Shown here piece by piece: positions 51,630 through 60,034 of a DNA stretch of 64,000 bases. Source of the DNA: Intrasporangium calvum. Its GTDB lineage: Bacteria > Actinomycetota > Actinomycetes > Actinomycetales > Dermatophilaceae. Where the stretch lies: positions 1-64,000 of the forward strand of contig NZ_JAPFQL010000026.1 of the NCBI RefSeq assembly GCF_028446585.1, read 5' to 3'. The position numbers and the translations under genes were made by a program. The notes beneath the pieces are model-generated. The model was not told the origin of the DNA. It ran no database searches and saw nothing but the letters and a program-made list of their open reading frames with translations. Positions within the stretch are counted from its first letter, which is position 1. The number at the start of each line of letters is the position of its first letter.

Positions 51630-51653
51630 GGGAGCGAGCCCAGCGGCATACGG
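51630..51653 (+). repeat. Dispersed 24-bp repeat, full-length copy upstream of gabT
   Basis: Exact consensus. It ends 7 bp before the TAGAGT -10 box of gabT, so it covers the -35 region. Confidence 0.9.
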
Positions 51654-51660
51654 GCGGCTC

Positions 51661-51666
51661 TAGAGT
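51661..51666 (+). promoter_or_regulatory. Probable -10 box of leaderless gabT
   Basis: TAGAGT six bases before the ATG, no ribosome site between; identical in layout to the decarboxylase gene at 57677. Confidence 0.5.
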
Positions 51667-51672
51667 GCCCCC

Positions 51673-53013
51673 ATGACCAACGTCGCTCAGCAGCGTGTCC
51701 TCAGGACCGCCATCCCCGGCCCCCGCTCCACCGAGCTGCACGCCCGCAAGGCGGCGGCCGTCTCAGCCGGGGTCGGAGTCGGCCTGCCGGTCTACGTCGA
51801 GCGTGCCGAGGGCGGGATCCTCGTCGACGTCGACGGCAACCAGCTCATCGACTTCGGAGCCGGGATCGCCGTCACGTCCGTGGGCCATGCAGCGCCCCGC
51901 GTCGTCGAGCGCGTGCAGGCGCAGGTCGCCGACTTCACGCACACCTGCTTCATGGTGACGCCCTACGAGGAGTACCTCGAGGTGTGCGAGGCGCTCGCCG
52001 AGGTCACCCCCGGCGACCACGAGAAGCGCTCGGCGCTCTTCAACTCCGGGGCCGAGGCCGTCGAGAACGCCGTCAAGATCGCCCGCAGCTACACCGGCCG
52101 CGACGCCGTGATCGCGTTCGACCACGCCTACCACGGGCGCACCAACCTCACCATGGCGCTGACCGCGAAGAACATGCCCTACAAGCACCGGTTCGGGCCG
52201 TTCGCCGGTGAGGTCTACCGGGCCCCGATGTCCTACCCCTTCCGCTGGCCAGGTGGGCCGGCCGACTGCGCGAAGGAGTCGTTCGAGGCGTTCACCTCGA
52301 TGGTCCACGCCCAGGTCGGCGAGGACAACACCGCCGCCGTCATCCTCGAGCCGATCCAGGGCGAGGGCGGCTTCATCGTGCCGGCGCCGGGCTTCGTCAA
52401 GCAGGTCGCCGACTGGTGCGCCGAGCACGGCATCCTCTTCATCGCCGACGAGGTGCAGACCGGCTTCTGCCGCACCGGCGACTGGTTCGCGAGCGAGCAC
52501 GAGGGCGTCGTGCCCGACCTCATCACCACGGCGAAGGGCATGGCCGGCGGGCTGCCGCTCGCCGCGGTCACCGGGCGCGCCGACGTCATGGACTCGATCC
52601 ACGCCGGCGGGCTCGGCGGAACCTATGGCGGCAATCCCGTGGCCTGCGCCGCGGCTCTCGGTGCCATCGAGACGATGCGCTCGGACGACCTCTGCACTCG
52701 CGCGAAGCAGGTGGAGTCGATCTTCCTGCCGCGGCTCCGGGCGCTCGCCGAGCGGTTCCCGCAGATCGGCGACATCCGCGGGCGCGGGGCGATGCTCGCG
52801 ATCGAGCTCGTCAACGGGGCTGGGGACATCACGCCGAACCCCGCGCTCACCGCCGCGGTCAACAAGGCCTGCCACGCGGAGGGGCTCGTGACGCTGACCT
52901 GCGGTACCTACGGCAACGTGTTCCGCTTCCTGCCGCCGCTCGTCGCGTCCGAGGAGCTGCTCTCCGAGGGGCTCGACATCTTCGAGGCGGCCTTCGCCGC
53001 AGCCGCCGGCTGA
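51673..53013 (+). CDS. gabT: 4-aminobutyrate (GABA) aminotransferase
   Basis: 446 aa class-III PLP aminotransferase. The N-terminus RTAIPGPRSTELHARKAAAVSAGVG is characteristic of actinobacterial GabT. LFNSGAEAVENAVKIAR and AYHGRTNLTMALT bind the cofactor, ILEPIQGEGGFIVP and IADEVQTGFCRTG follow, and the PLP Lys is at about 288 (TTAKGMAGGLP). It converts GABA plus 2-oxoglutarate to succinic semialdehyde plus glutamate. No succinate-semialdehyde dehydrogenase is adjacent. Confidence 0.93.
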   Translation: MTNVAQQRVLRTAIPGPRSTELHARKAAAVSAGVGVGLPVYVERAEGGILVDVDGNQLIDFGAGIAVTSVGHAAPRVVERVQAQVADFTHTCFMVTPYEEYLEVCEALAEVTPGDHEKRSALFNSGAEAVENAVKIARSYTGRDAVIAFDHAYHGRTNLTMALTAKNMPYKHRFGPFAGEVYRAPMSYPFRWPGGPADCAKESFEAFTSMVHAQVGEDNTAAVILEPIQGEGGFIVPAPGFVKQVADWCAEHGILFIADEVQTGFCRTGDWFASEHEGVVPDLITTAKGMAGGLPLAAVTGRADVMDSIHAGGLGGTYGGNPVACAAALGAIETMRSDDLCTRAKQVESIFLPRLRALAERFPQIGDIRGRGAMLAIELVNGAGDITPNPALTAAVNKACHAEGLVTLTCGTYGNVFRFLPPLVASEELLSEGLDIFEAAFAAAAG

Positions 53014-53031
53014 CTTGTCGCGACCCCAATC

Positions 53032-53119
53032 GGGACGGATGACGGAGCTACCGCCAGTAGATCGTGGATGTCGTGCTCAGGCGACGCCGGTGGCAGGCGG
53101 AAGGTGCGTCATCTGTCCC
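53032..53119. repeat. 88-bp element with inverted-repeat ends, copy 1
   Basis: Left end GGGACGGATGACG (53032-53044) and right end CGTCATCTGTCCC (53107-53119), one mismatch between arms, 62 bp apart. It overlaps the last codons of the DUF559 gene, where it encodes GQMTHLP. The second copy has identical spacing. Confidence 0.8.
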
Positions 53120-54063
53120 GGGGCGGCAGCCCCACCCCGTGCTGCCGAGCGCCGGAGCTGCACCGCGCGGGTGATGACACCGCCAACCCACTCCGGACGG
53201 AACATCACCTGCTCCCAGGAGAACCGCAGGACGAGCCAGTTGCGGCACACCAGCTCGTCATAGCGCTCGCAGTCGCGGTCCAGGGCAGCACGCCGCCCGT
53301 GGAACTCGAAGCTGTCCGCCTCGAGGACGATCTGGAGTTCCTCGCACGCGAGGTCGACCTTCGCGAAGAAGTCGTTGTCACGGATTCGGTGCTGGGGCTC
53401 CCACGTCGTGTCAGGCACGGCGAGGGCGATGGCCCGCAGGACCGACTCGAACGGGTTGTCGGCTCGGCCGCTGGCGACCCGGGCCACCGCCAGCACCTTG
53501 GCTCGGTGCCGGGGCCCGAGTGAACCAGCCGCGGCGACGAGAGACCCGTGCCGCATGCCGCCTCGGAGCGCCGAGTCGAAGACCGCGAGCGCCTCGTCGA
53601 ACGGTAGGTCCAGGCAGCAGTCGACGACGGTGCGCTCGCGTGAGGTCACCCAGCCGTCCGTGATGTCGCGGGCGGCGAGGTCTCGCTGGTGCGTCGTGGA
53701 CAGCCCGGTCACACTGCTGCGGACCTTGCGCCCGCGGGGGACGGTCACGTCAGGCAGATCCGGCGTCTGCTTGACCTTCCATCCCCAGTGGAGGGCCGCA
53801 CTCCGGTGCGAGACGACGCCCGTCATCCGCGCGGCAATGACGCGGGCCTCATCCGTCGCCGGCAACGAGTAGACGCGGTTGCTCGACCGGGCGATGAGAC
53901 CAGCGGCAACGGCCGGGCCGATGTGGCGCCAAGGGACCGCACGGCGCAGCTCGCTCCAGCCGCAGGTGCCGCCGAGGGCGTGCACGGCTGTGACCACATC
54001 CTGGCTGGTGCCGCGGCGGCGCCGGGCTGCGCCGGCGGACGGCAGGGGAGAGGGCGGCACCAC
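53077..54063 (-). CDS. AbiEi-like/DUF559 PD-(D/E)XK endonuclease-fold protein
   Basis: 328 aa. An N-terminal winged-helix AbiEi-like part (about 20-150: LGGTCGWSELRRAV, LIARSSNRVYSLP, VSHRSAALHWGWKV) precedes a DUF559 Vsr-like nuclease domain. Its Asp and Glu positions appear in KVDLACEELQIVLEADSFEFHG, followed by DRDCERYDELVCRNWLVLRFSWEQVM. Many actinobacteria carry numerous solitary copies of unknown function. No toxin partner is adjacent. The gene sits between two copies of the 88-bp element and its C-terminus runs into one of them. Confidence 0.85.
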   Translation of the reverse strand: MVPPSPLPSAGAARRRRGTSQDVVTAVHALGGTCGWSELRRAVPWRHIGPAVAAGLIARSSNRVYSLPATDEARVIAARMTGVVSHRSAALHWGWKVKQTPDLPDVTVPRGRKVRSSVTGLSTTHQRDLAARDITDGWVTSRERTVVDCCLDLPFDEALAVFDSALRGGMRHGSLVAAAGSLGPRHRAKVLAVARVASGRADNPFESVLRAIALAVPDTTWEPQHRIRDNDFFAKVDLACEELQIVLEADSFEFHGRRAALDRDCERYDELVCRNWLVLRFSWEQVMFRPEWVGGVITRAVQLRRSAARGGAAAPGQMTHLPPATGVA

Positions 54064-54113
54064 TCGAGCCTGCCAAGCAGCCGCGTCTGCACCGGCCCGT
54101 CATCCACAGCACG

Positions 54114-54201
54114 GGGACGGATGACGGACCTTCAGTCGTGGGCAGCGCCTGGTCGTGCGGGAACAGGGGCCAGAACCAGTGGAAGGTGCGTCATCTGTCC
54201 C
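54114..54201. repeat. 88-bp element with inverted-repeat ends, copy 2
   Basis: Left end GGGACGGATGACG (54114-54126) and right end CGTCATCTGTCCC (54189-54201), again 62 bp apart. The right shoulder GGAAGGTG is shared with copy 1, the interior is not. It ends 16 bp before the stop of the GDSL gene and starts 51 bp upstream of the DUF559 gene start. Confidence 0.8.
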
Positions 54202-54216
54202 GCAGGTGCAGGGCGG

Positions 54217-55038
54217 TCAGGAGAGGGGGCCGATCTCGGGGCGCTTGGCCGACCGTTCGTCTCCCGACGAGCGACCGGTGAGGCGGCGGTGCACCCAAGG
54301 CCCGACGTACTCGCGCGCCCACTGCGCGTTGGCCTGCAGGGCCTCCCGGCGGGAGAGCGGCGGCGCCGGGTCGAGCGGCGTCTCCCAGTCGGCGTCGGCG
54401 GGGGCATGTCCCAAAGCCTGCAGTGCCGCCAGGGCGACGCGGCGATGGCCTTCGCTCGTCATGTGAATCCGGTCCTCGGCCCACATCCGCCAGTCCCGCA
54501 GCGCATGCAGCCCCCACTGGTCGATGACGTGGGCACCCTGGCGACGGGCGATCGACCAGATGTTGGCCGTGTGGATGGCCGCCCGCGCCCGGGTCGCCTT
54601 GACCAGCGGAGCGTCCGCAGGGTCGACCGGCGTGGCCATCAGCACGTCGGCCCCCGTCGAGCGGATCCGGGCCACCGCGGCCTCGAGCCGGGCAGCGAGC
54701 GCCTCGAGGTCCGCCCGAGGTCGCAGGATGTCGTTGCCGCCGCCGACGATGCTCACCAGGTCGGGCTCGAGGGCCAGCGCGGCCTCGAGCTGCGGCCCCA
54801 CTACGTCGGCGAGCTTGCGGCCGCGCACGGCGAGGTTGGCGTAGCCGAACGGCAACCCGGCGTCCTGAGCCATCTCGGACAGGTGCGCGGCCAGCCGGTC
54901 CGCCCACCCGGCGAACTCACCGTCCGAGCCGTCGCCCACGAGGAGCGGGTCGTCGTCGCACATGCCCTCGGTGAACGAGTCCCCGATGGCCACGTAACGG
55001 CTCCACAGGTGGGGGCCCTGATCGGTCGGCGATGTCAT
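54217..55038 (-). CDS. SGNH/GDSL-family hydrolase
   Basis: 273 aa, cytoplasmic. Block [16 protein letters not shown] has the nucleophile Ser, block II Gly is near [12 protein letters not shown], block [14 protein letters not shown], and the catalytic Asp/His pair is in [15 protein letters not shown]. Acts on esters or acyl groups. ATG 55038 overlaps the ung stop by 4 bp, so it is cotranscribed with uracil-DNA glycosylase; there is no obvious functional link. Confidence 0.92.
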   Translation of the reverse strand: MTSPTDQGPHLWSRYVAIGDSFTEGMCDDDPLLVGDGSDGEFAGWADRLAAHLSEMAQDAGLPFGYANLAVRGRKLADVVGPQLEAALALEPDLVSIVGGGNDILRPRADLEALAARLEAAVARIRSTGADVLMATPVDPADAPLVKATRARAAIHTANIWSIARRQGAHVIDQWGLHALRDWRMWAEDRIHMTSEGHRRVALAALQALGHAPADADWETPLDPAPPLSRREALQANAQWAREYVGPWVHRRLTGRSSGDERSAKRPEIGPLS

Positions 55039-55712
55039 GGCAGCCTCCAGTCGATCGGTGCGGCGCCCTGCTGGGCGAGCAGGTCGTTGGCCCGGCTGAA
55101 CGGCCGGGACCCGAAGAAGCCGGACCGCGCCGACAAGGGCGACGGGTGGGCGCTCTCGATGCGCGGCACCTGCCCGAGCATCGGTGCGAGCGACTGCGCC
55201 TGGCGGCCCCAGAGGATCGCCACGAGCGGCCCACCGCGAGCCACGAGTCCGGAGATCGCCTGCGCGGTCACCGTCTCCCAGCCCTTCCCCTGGTGGCTGG
55301 CCGGCCGCCCGGGGCTCACGGTCAGGACCCGGTTGAGCAGCATGACCCCGCGCTCGAACCATGGGCTCAGGTCGCCGTTGGTGGGCAGCGGCAGACCCAG
55401 GTCCGACCCGAGCTCCTGATAGATGTTCTGCAGCGAGCGCGGCACGGGGCGCACGTCCGGAGCGACCGAGAAGGACAGCCCGACAGGGTGCCCAGGCGTC
55501 GGATAGGGATCCTGACCGACGACGAGGACGCGGACCGAGTCGAGCGGCACGGTGAACGCACGCAGGATCGCAGGCCCCGCCGGCAGGTAGCCACGGCCCG
55601 CCGCCACCTCGGCCCGGAGGAAGTCCCCGAGCGAACCGATCGTGTCGGCGACCGGCTCGAGAACCGGCAGCCAGGACGGGTGGACGAGGTCGGTCAGGGG
55701 TCGGGCGGGCAC
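55035..55712 (-). CDS. ung: Uracil-DNA glycosylase (family 1)
   Basis: 225 aa. The water-activating motif [19 protein letters not shown], the uracil-specificity region [19 protein letters not shown] and the DNA-intercalating loop [14 protein letters not shown] are all present. It removes uracil from DNA to start base-excision repair. Divergent from the nagA-type gene. Confidence 0.95.
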   Translation of the reverse strand: MPARPLTDLVHPSWLPVLEPVADTIGSLGDFLRAEVAAGRGYLPAGPAILRAFTVPLDSVRVLVVGQDPYPTPGHPVGLSFSVAPDVRPVPRSLQNIYQELGSDLGLPLPTNGDLSPWFERGVMLLNRVLTVSPGRPASHQGKGWETVTAQAISGLVARGGPLVAILWGRQAQSLAPMLGQVPRIESAHPSPLSARSGFFGSRPFSRANDLLAQQGAAPIDWRLP

Positions 55713-55754
55713 GGGCTCACGCTACCCAATGCCTGCACGGCAGAATCGACCCCG

Positions 55755-56912
55755 ATGACCACCACACTGCACGGACCAGCCCTGGTGGACGGCGTCGTCG
55801 TCACCGCCGAGATCGCCATCGACGGCGACCGGATCGCCGCCGTCCGACCCGTCCCCCCCGCGGACCCAGCCACCCCGGGAAGCGAGCCGATCCTCGGGAC
55901 GATGTCAGCGGCATACGTCGACCTGCACTGCCACGGCGGCGGGGGCACGGCCTTCACCGATCTCGACCCCGAGGCGGCGGCGGCTGCCGCCCGGCACCAC
56001 CACGCCCGCGGTTCCACGAGCCTGCTCGCCAGCCTCGTCACGATGGCCCCGGCCGACCTCCTGCGCGGCGTCGAGATCCTCGCCGACCTCGCGGACGACG
56101 GGCTGGTCGACGGCATCCACCTCGAGGGGCCGTGGCTCGCCGAGGCCCGCTGCGGCGCCCACGACCCGCTCCTGCTGCGCGACGCCGACCTCCACGAGGT
56201 CGACCGACTGCTCGCGGCCGGTCGCGGGCACATCCGCCAGGTCACCGTGGCGCCCGAGCGGGACCACGGCATGGATCTCGTCCGCCACCTCCACCAATCT
56301 GGCGTGCACGCGGCCGTCGGGCACACGACGGCGACGTTTGCGCAGGTCAGGCAGGCTGTGGACGCAGGAGCGGACCTCGCCACGCACCTCTTCAACGGGA
56401 TGGACCCGTGGCACCACCGCACCCCGGGGGCGGTCCCAGCGCTGCTCCGGGCCGCCGTCCACGACGGGCTGACGCTCGAGCTCATCGCAGACGGCGTCCA
56501 CCTCTCCGACGACACGGTGCGCGCCGTGATCGACATCGTCGGCCCGTCCCGCGTCGCCTTCGTCTCCGACGCGATGGCGGCGGCGGGCATCGGCGACGGG
56601 CCCTACGTCCTCGGCGGGCTGTCCGTCGTCGTCTCCGGCGGCACCGCGCGCCTCGCGACCCGCCCCGGGGAGCCCGAGGGCTCCATCGCCGGGGGCACGA
56701 GCCACGTCGCCGACCTCGTCGCCCGCCAGGTCGCGGCCGGACTCTCCCTGCCGTATGCCGCTGAGCCGGCTACCAGCGCACCCGCCCGCCTGCTGGGGCT
56801 GGCTGACCGGGGGGCCCTGCGCGCGGGAGCCAGGGCCGACCTGGTCGTGCTCGATCCCGCGGCGCGGGTCACGCGGGTGATGCGCGCCGGCCGCTGGCTC
56901 CACTCGTCCTGA
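55755..56912 (+). CDS. nagA: N-acetylhexosamine-6-phosphate deacetylase (NagA-like)
   Basis: 385 aa amidohydrolase. Metal site YVDLHCHGGGG, HLEGPWLAEARCGAHDP with the conserved Glu, VGHTTATFAQV, HLFNGMDPWHHRTPG, ELIADGVHLSDD and FVSDAMAAAGIGDG carry the metal and catalytic residues. It removes acetyl from GlcNAc-6-phosphate or GalNAc-6-phosphate, the step missing from the sugar locus at 9.6-14.6 kb. Two dispersed-repeat copies lie inside. One gives SAAY directly before VDLHCH, in place of the usual PGF; the other gives PYAAEPA near the C-terminus. Confidence 0.92.
   Translation: MTTTLHGPALVDGVVVTAEIAIDGDRIAAVRPVPPADPATPGSEPILGTMSAAYVDLHCHGGGGTAFTDLDPEAAAAAARHHHARGSTSLLASLVTMAPADLLRGVEILADLADDGLVDGIHLEGPWLAEARCGAHDPLLLRDADLHEVDRLLAAGRGHIRQVTVAPERDHGMDLVRHLHQSGVHAAVGHTTATFAQVRQAVDAGADLATHLFNGMDPWHHRTPGAVPALLRAAVHDGLTLELIADGVHLSDDTVRAVIDIVGPSRVAFVSDAMAAAGIGDGPYVLGGLSVVVSGGTARLATRPGEPEGSIAGGTSHVADLVARQVAAGLSLPYAAEPATSAPARLLGLADRGALRAGARADLVVLDPAARVTRVMRAGRWLHSS
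55904..55917 (+). repeat. Dispersed repeat, partial copy in nagA metal-site region
   Basis: GTCAGCGGCATACG; only the CAGCGGCATACG part is kept. Encodes MSAAYV immediately before the metal-binding His-x-His. Confidence 0.6.
56752..56771 (-). repeat. Dispersed 24-bp repeat, copy in nagA 3' part
   Basis: CCGTATGCCGCTGAGCCGGC; encodes LPYAAEPA just before the conserved PARLLGL segment. Confidence 0.72.
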
Positions 56913-56930
56913 CCGGGCCCGAACGGCGCC

Positions 56931-56936
56931 TAGGGT
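56931..56936 (+). promoter_or_regulatory. Probable -10 box of leaderless HAD gene
   Basis: TAGGGT six bases before GTG 56943. Confidence 0.45.
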
Positions 56937-56942
56937 AGGGGG

Positions 56943-57608
56943 GTGACAGATTCCCTGAGGCCGCGCTGGCCCGTCGTCATCTTCGACCTCGACGGCACGC
57001 TCGCGGACACCGTCAACCTCATCGTCGAGTCCTACCAGCACGCCTTCCGCACCGTGATGGGCCGCGAGGAGGACCCCGAGGTCATCCGCTCCTGGATCGG
57101 GCGCCCGCTGGTCAGCGCCTTCCGTGACCACGCGCCGGAGCACGCCGACCAGCTCTACGCCACCTACCTCAGCTGGAACGCCGACAACACCGAGCGGCTC
57201 ATCCGCAGATATGAGGGCGCCCGCGAGGTGCTCGTCGCGCTCGGTGAGGCCGGCGCCCAGGTCGCGGTGGCGACGTCCAAGCGCCGCGACTCGGCGCAGC
57301 AGGCGATGGACCTGCTCGGCCTCTCGCCGCACGTGGCCGCGCTCGTCGCCCTCGAGGACACCGAGATCCACAAGCCGGAGCCGGCCCCGCTGCTGCTCGC
57401 GCTCGAGCGGCTCGGCCAGTCCGACCCGTCCAAGGCGGCCTACGTCGGTGACGCGGTCGTCGACGTGCTCGCCGGCAAGGCGGCCGGGATGGCCACCGTC
57501 GCCGTGACGTGGGGCGCCGGGGTCCGCGCCAACCTCGACAAGGTCCGACCCGACGGCATCGCCACGACGACCGCCGAGCTGCGCGACCTCCTGCTGACAC
57601 GCGACTGA
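56943..57608 (+). CDS. HAD-family phosphatase (Gph/PpaX-like)
   Basis: 221 aa. Motif I FDLDGTLADT, a helical cap, motif II VATSK, Lys motif III HKPEPAPL and motif IV YVGDAVVDVLAG are present. Closest in style to phosphoglycolate phosphatase/pyrophosphatase PpaX. GTG start with a leaderless promoter. The substrate cannot be read; a sugar phosphate is possible since nagA lies just upstream. Confidence 0.9.
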   Translation: MTDSLRPRWPVVIFDLDGTLADTVNLIVESYQHAFRTVMGREEDPEVIRSWIGRPLVSAFRDHAPEHADQLYATYLSWNADNTERLIRRYEGAREVLVALGEAGAQVAVATSKRRDSAQQAMDLLGLSPHVAALVALEDTEIHKPEPAPLLLALERLGQSDPSKAAYVGDAVVDVLAGKAAGMATVAVTWGAGVRANLDKVRPDGIATTTAELRDLLLTRD

Positions 57609-57633
57609 CACGCGCCTGAGGTCAGGGCAGTCG

Positions 57634-57657
57634 GGGAGCGAGCCCAGCGGCATACGG
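57634..57657 (+). repeat. Dispersed 24-bp repeat, full-length copy upstream of the decarboxylase
   Basis: Exact consensus, identical to 45073 and 51630; ends 20 bp before TAGAGT. Confidence 0.9.
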
Positions 57658-57676
57658 GAGGGGGTCTGCGGGGCCC

Positions 57677-57682
57677 TAGAGT
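57677..57682 (+). promoter_or_regulatory. Probable -10 box of leaderless decarboxylase gene
   Basis: TAGAGT six bases before GTG 57689, same layout as gabT. Confidence 0.5.
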
Positions 57683-57688
57683 TCCTCC

Positions 57689-59050
57689 GTGCACAGCTTC
57701 GACAAGGACCCCGACCACATCGCCGTGGAGCAGGTCCTGCGCTACGCGCGGGAACGCCTCCTGATGGACCCGATCCCGCTCGACGGGCCGCAGACGGAGG
57801 AGTACCTCCGCAACGCGGCCGGCCAGACGATCACGGCGGCCGGCCTCGGCGCGCCCCGCGCCATGGAGCTGTTCGAGCACACCCTGGCCCCGGCCTGCCT
57901 GTCGACGGACCACCCGCGCTACCTCTCGTTCATCCCGTGCGCCCCGACCCGTGAGGCCGCGGCCTTCGACGTCGTCGTCGGCGCCTCCTCCGTCTACGGC
58001 GGCTCGTGGCTCGAGGGCGCCGGTGCCGTCTACGCGGAGAACCAGGCGCTGCGCTGGATCGCGGACCTCGCCGGGCTGCCGGAGGAGGCCGGCGGCGTCT
58101 TCGTCCCCGGAGGCACCGTCGGCAACCTCTCCGCGCTCGTCGTCGCCCGGCACACCGCCCGCAACCGCGCCAAGGAGGCCGGCACCGGCGCTCGCCCCTG
58201 GCGGATCGCCGCGACCGACAACGCCCACTCGTCGGTCGTCTCGATGGCCGCCGTCATGGACGCGGAGGTGTGCGGCGTCCACGTCGACGAGAAGCTGCGC
58301 CTCACCGGGCCCGAGCTGCGCAAGACCCTCGAGGAGCACGGCCCGGAGACCTTCTTCGCCGTCGTCGCGACGTCCGGCACGACGAACTTCGGCGTCGTCG
58401 ACGACCTCGAGTCCGTCGCCGACGTGTGCGAGGAGTTCGGGCTGTGGCTGCACGTCGACGGCGCCTACGGTGGAGCGGGCCTGGCCGCCCCATCCGTGCG
58501 GCACCTGTTCAACGGGATCGAGCGCGCTGACTCGTTCATCGTCGACCCGCACAAGTGGCTGTTCGCGCCGTTCGACTGCTGTGCCCTGCTCTATCGGGAC
58601 CCTGAGCTGGCCCGGGTCGCCCACACCCAGGAGGCGGGCTACCTCGACGTCCTCACCAAGGCCACCGAGTGGAACCCCACGGACTACTCGATCGGCCTGA
58701 CCCGACGCGCCCGGGGGCTGCCGCTCTGGTACTCCCTCGCGGTGCACGGCACGGACGCCTACGTCGAGGCCATCGAGGGCACGCTCGACGTCGTGCGGCA
58801 CGCCGCCCACGAGATCGAGCAGCGCCCGCACCTCGAGCTCGTCCGGGAGCCGGACCTGTCGGTCGTCGTCTTCCGCCGCCTCGGCTGGGGGCCGGAGGAC
58901 TACCAGGCGTGGACCGACCGGATGCTCGCCGCGGAGTTCGCCTTCGTCGTGCCGACGACCTTCCGCGGGGAGACCCTCACGCGGTTCGCGGTGGTCAACC
59001 CGCACACGACCAAGGAGGACGTGACGGCGATCCTCGACACGATGGGATGA
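57689..59050 (+). CDS. PLP-dependent group-II amino-acid decarboxylase
   Basis: 453 aa. VFVPGGTVGNLSALVVAR, DNAHSSVVSMA, VATSGTTNFGVVDDL, LHVDGAYGG and PHKWLFAPFDCCALLYRD (PLP Lys at about 289) define the aromatic-amino-acid/glutamate decarboxylase superfamily. It probably removes CO2 from an aromatic or related amino acid. GTG start. Together with gabT, 4 kb away, amine metabolism is possible but there is no operon link. Confidence 0.9.
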   Translation: MHSFDKDPDHIAVEQVLRYARERLLMDPIPLDGPQTEEYLRNAAGQTITAAGLGAPRAMELFEHTLAPACLSTDHPRYLSFIPCAPTREAAAFDVVVGASSVYGGSWLEGAGAVYAENQALRWIADLAGLPEEAGGVFVPGGTVGNLSALVVARHTARNRAKEAGTGARPWRIAATDNAHSSVVSMAAVMDAEVCGVHVDEKLRLTGPELRKTLEEHGPETFFAVVATSGTTNFGVVDDLESVADVCEEFGLWLHVDGAYGGAGLAAPSVRHLFNGIERADSFIVDPHKWLFAPFDCCALLYRDPELARVAHTQEAGYLDVLTKATEWNPTDYSIGLTRRARGLPLWYSLAVHGTDAYVEAIEGTLDVVRHAAHEIEQRPHLELVREPDLSVVVFRRLGWGPEDYQAWTDRMLAAEFAFVVPTTFRGETLTRFAVVNPHTTKEDVTAILDTMG

Positions 59051-59221
59051 CGAGCCCGAGTGAATGACACTCGTGTGATTCAGCGACTAAGGTTGGGTAC
59101 GGAGCCAACGCGGATCGCGTTCACGGGATGGACATCTTCGCGACTGGAAGTGCCGGACCGGGAGTCGCTACCGTTTCGCACGACCAGTCGGCAGCCGCCG
59201 CAGACCAGAGACTAAGGGACC

Positions 59222-59515
59222 ATGAGCACAGAACACGCCACGGAGCACACGCACCACTCCGAGAGCGAGCTCAGTGACCGGGACCACGAGATCCTGGCGT
59301 TCGAGCGTCAGTGGTGGAAGTACTCCGGCTCGAAGGAGCAAGCCATCAAGGAGCTCTTCGACATGAGCTCCACGCGCTACTACCAGGTGCTCAACGCGCT
59401 GCTCGACAACCCCGCGGCCCTCGAGGCCGACCCGATGCTCGTCAAGCGACTGCGCCGGATGCGCGCCAGCCGGCAGCGCGCTCGCACGAGCCGTCGCCTC
59501 GGCTTCAACGCCTGA
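59222..59515 (+). CDS. DUF3263-family small helical protein
   Basis: 97 aa. LSDRDHEILAFERQWWKYSGSKEQAIKELFDMSSTRYYQVLNALLDNPAALEADPMLVKRLRR is the conserved DUF3263 domain, an actinobacterial HTH-like fold, followed by an Arg-rich tail that could touch DNA. Typical length. A gene-free 170 bp upstream should hold its promoter. Function unknown; probably regulatory. Confidence 0.93.
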   Translation: MSTEHATEHTHHSESELSDRDHEILAFERQWWKYSGSKEQAIKELFDMSSTRYYQVLNALLDNPAALEADPMLVKRLRRMRASRQRARTSRRLGFNA

Positions 59516-59569
59516 CGACCCGCCGCGCCGCACGTCGCACTTCGCTGGGCGGCGTGGTTCACTTCCCCC

Positions 59570-60034
59570 ATGGCCGACGTCGTGGTTCGCCGTGCGGGAG
59601 CCGATGACGCCTTCATCGTCGCCGCCCTGCACCTGCAGTTCGCGCGCGAGCTGGGCCTGCCGTCGGAGCCCGGCTACCTCGACCGGTTCGTCGACGCGTG
59701 GTTGGGTGAGCGGCCGGACCGCCCGACCTGGATCGCGGAGGCCCGCAGCCTGCATGCCGGCATCCTCGAGACCCGCCGGATCAGGGCGCTGCCGTGGCCC
59801 GGGCGCAAGGACGTCAGCTGGCTCCACGTCGGTGGGCTCTACGTCATCCCCGACTGCCGCGACCTCGGCGTGGCCCGGGCACTGACCGAGACGATGATCG
59901 AGTGGTCCCGCTCCACGGACGTCAAGTGGATCCGGGTCAATGCGCCCGACGAGCAGGAGCAGCAGTTCTACGAGCGGCTGGGGTTCGACTCACCCGGGCG
60001 GCTCATGGAGTTCGACCTGAGGGACCCCGAGTGA
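59570..60034 (+). CDS. GNAT-family N-acetyltransferase
   Basis: 154 aa. VVVRRAGADDAFIVAALHLQF opens the GNAT fold; LHVGGLYVIPDCRDLGVARALTETMIEWS holds the acetyl-CoA loop (RDLGVA in place of the usual Q/RxxGxG/A), and WIRVNAPDEQEQQFYERLGF the last strands. Substrate unknown. GTGA overlap with the peptidase gene. Confidence 0.9.
   Translation: MADVVVRRAGADDAFIVAALHLQFARELGLPSEPGYLDRFVDAWLGERPDRPTWIAEARSLHAGILETRRIRALPWPGRKDVSWLHVGGLYVIPDCRDLGVARALTETMIEWSRSTDVKWIRVNAPDEQEQQFYERLGFDSPGRLMEFDLRDPE

Noticed and set aside
53022-53040. Seventh copy of the 22-bp repeat after gabT (TGTCGCGACCCCAATCG)
   Set aside because: It contains both ends of the repeat but lacks the whole centre; possibly a decayed relic, too weak to call.
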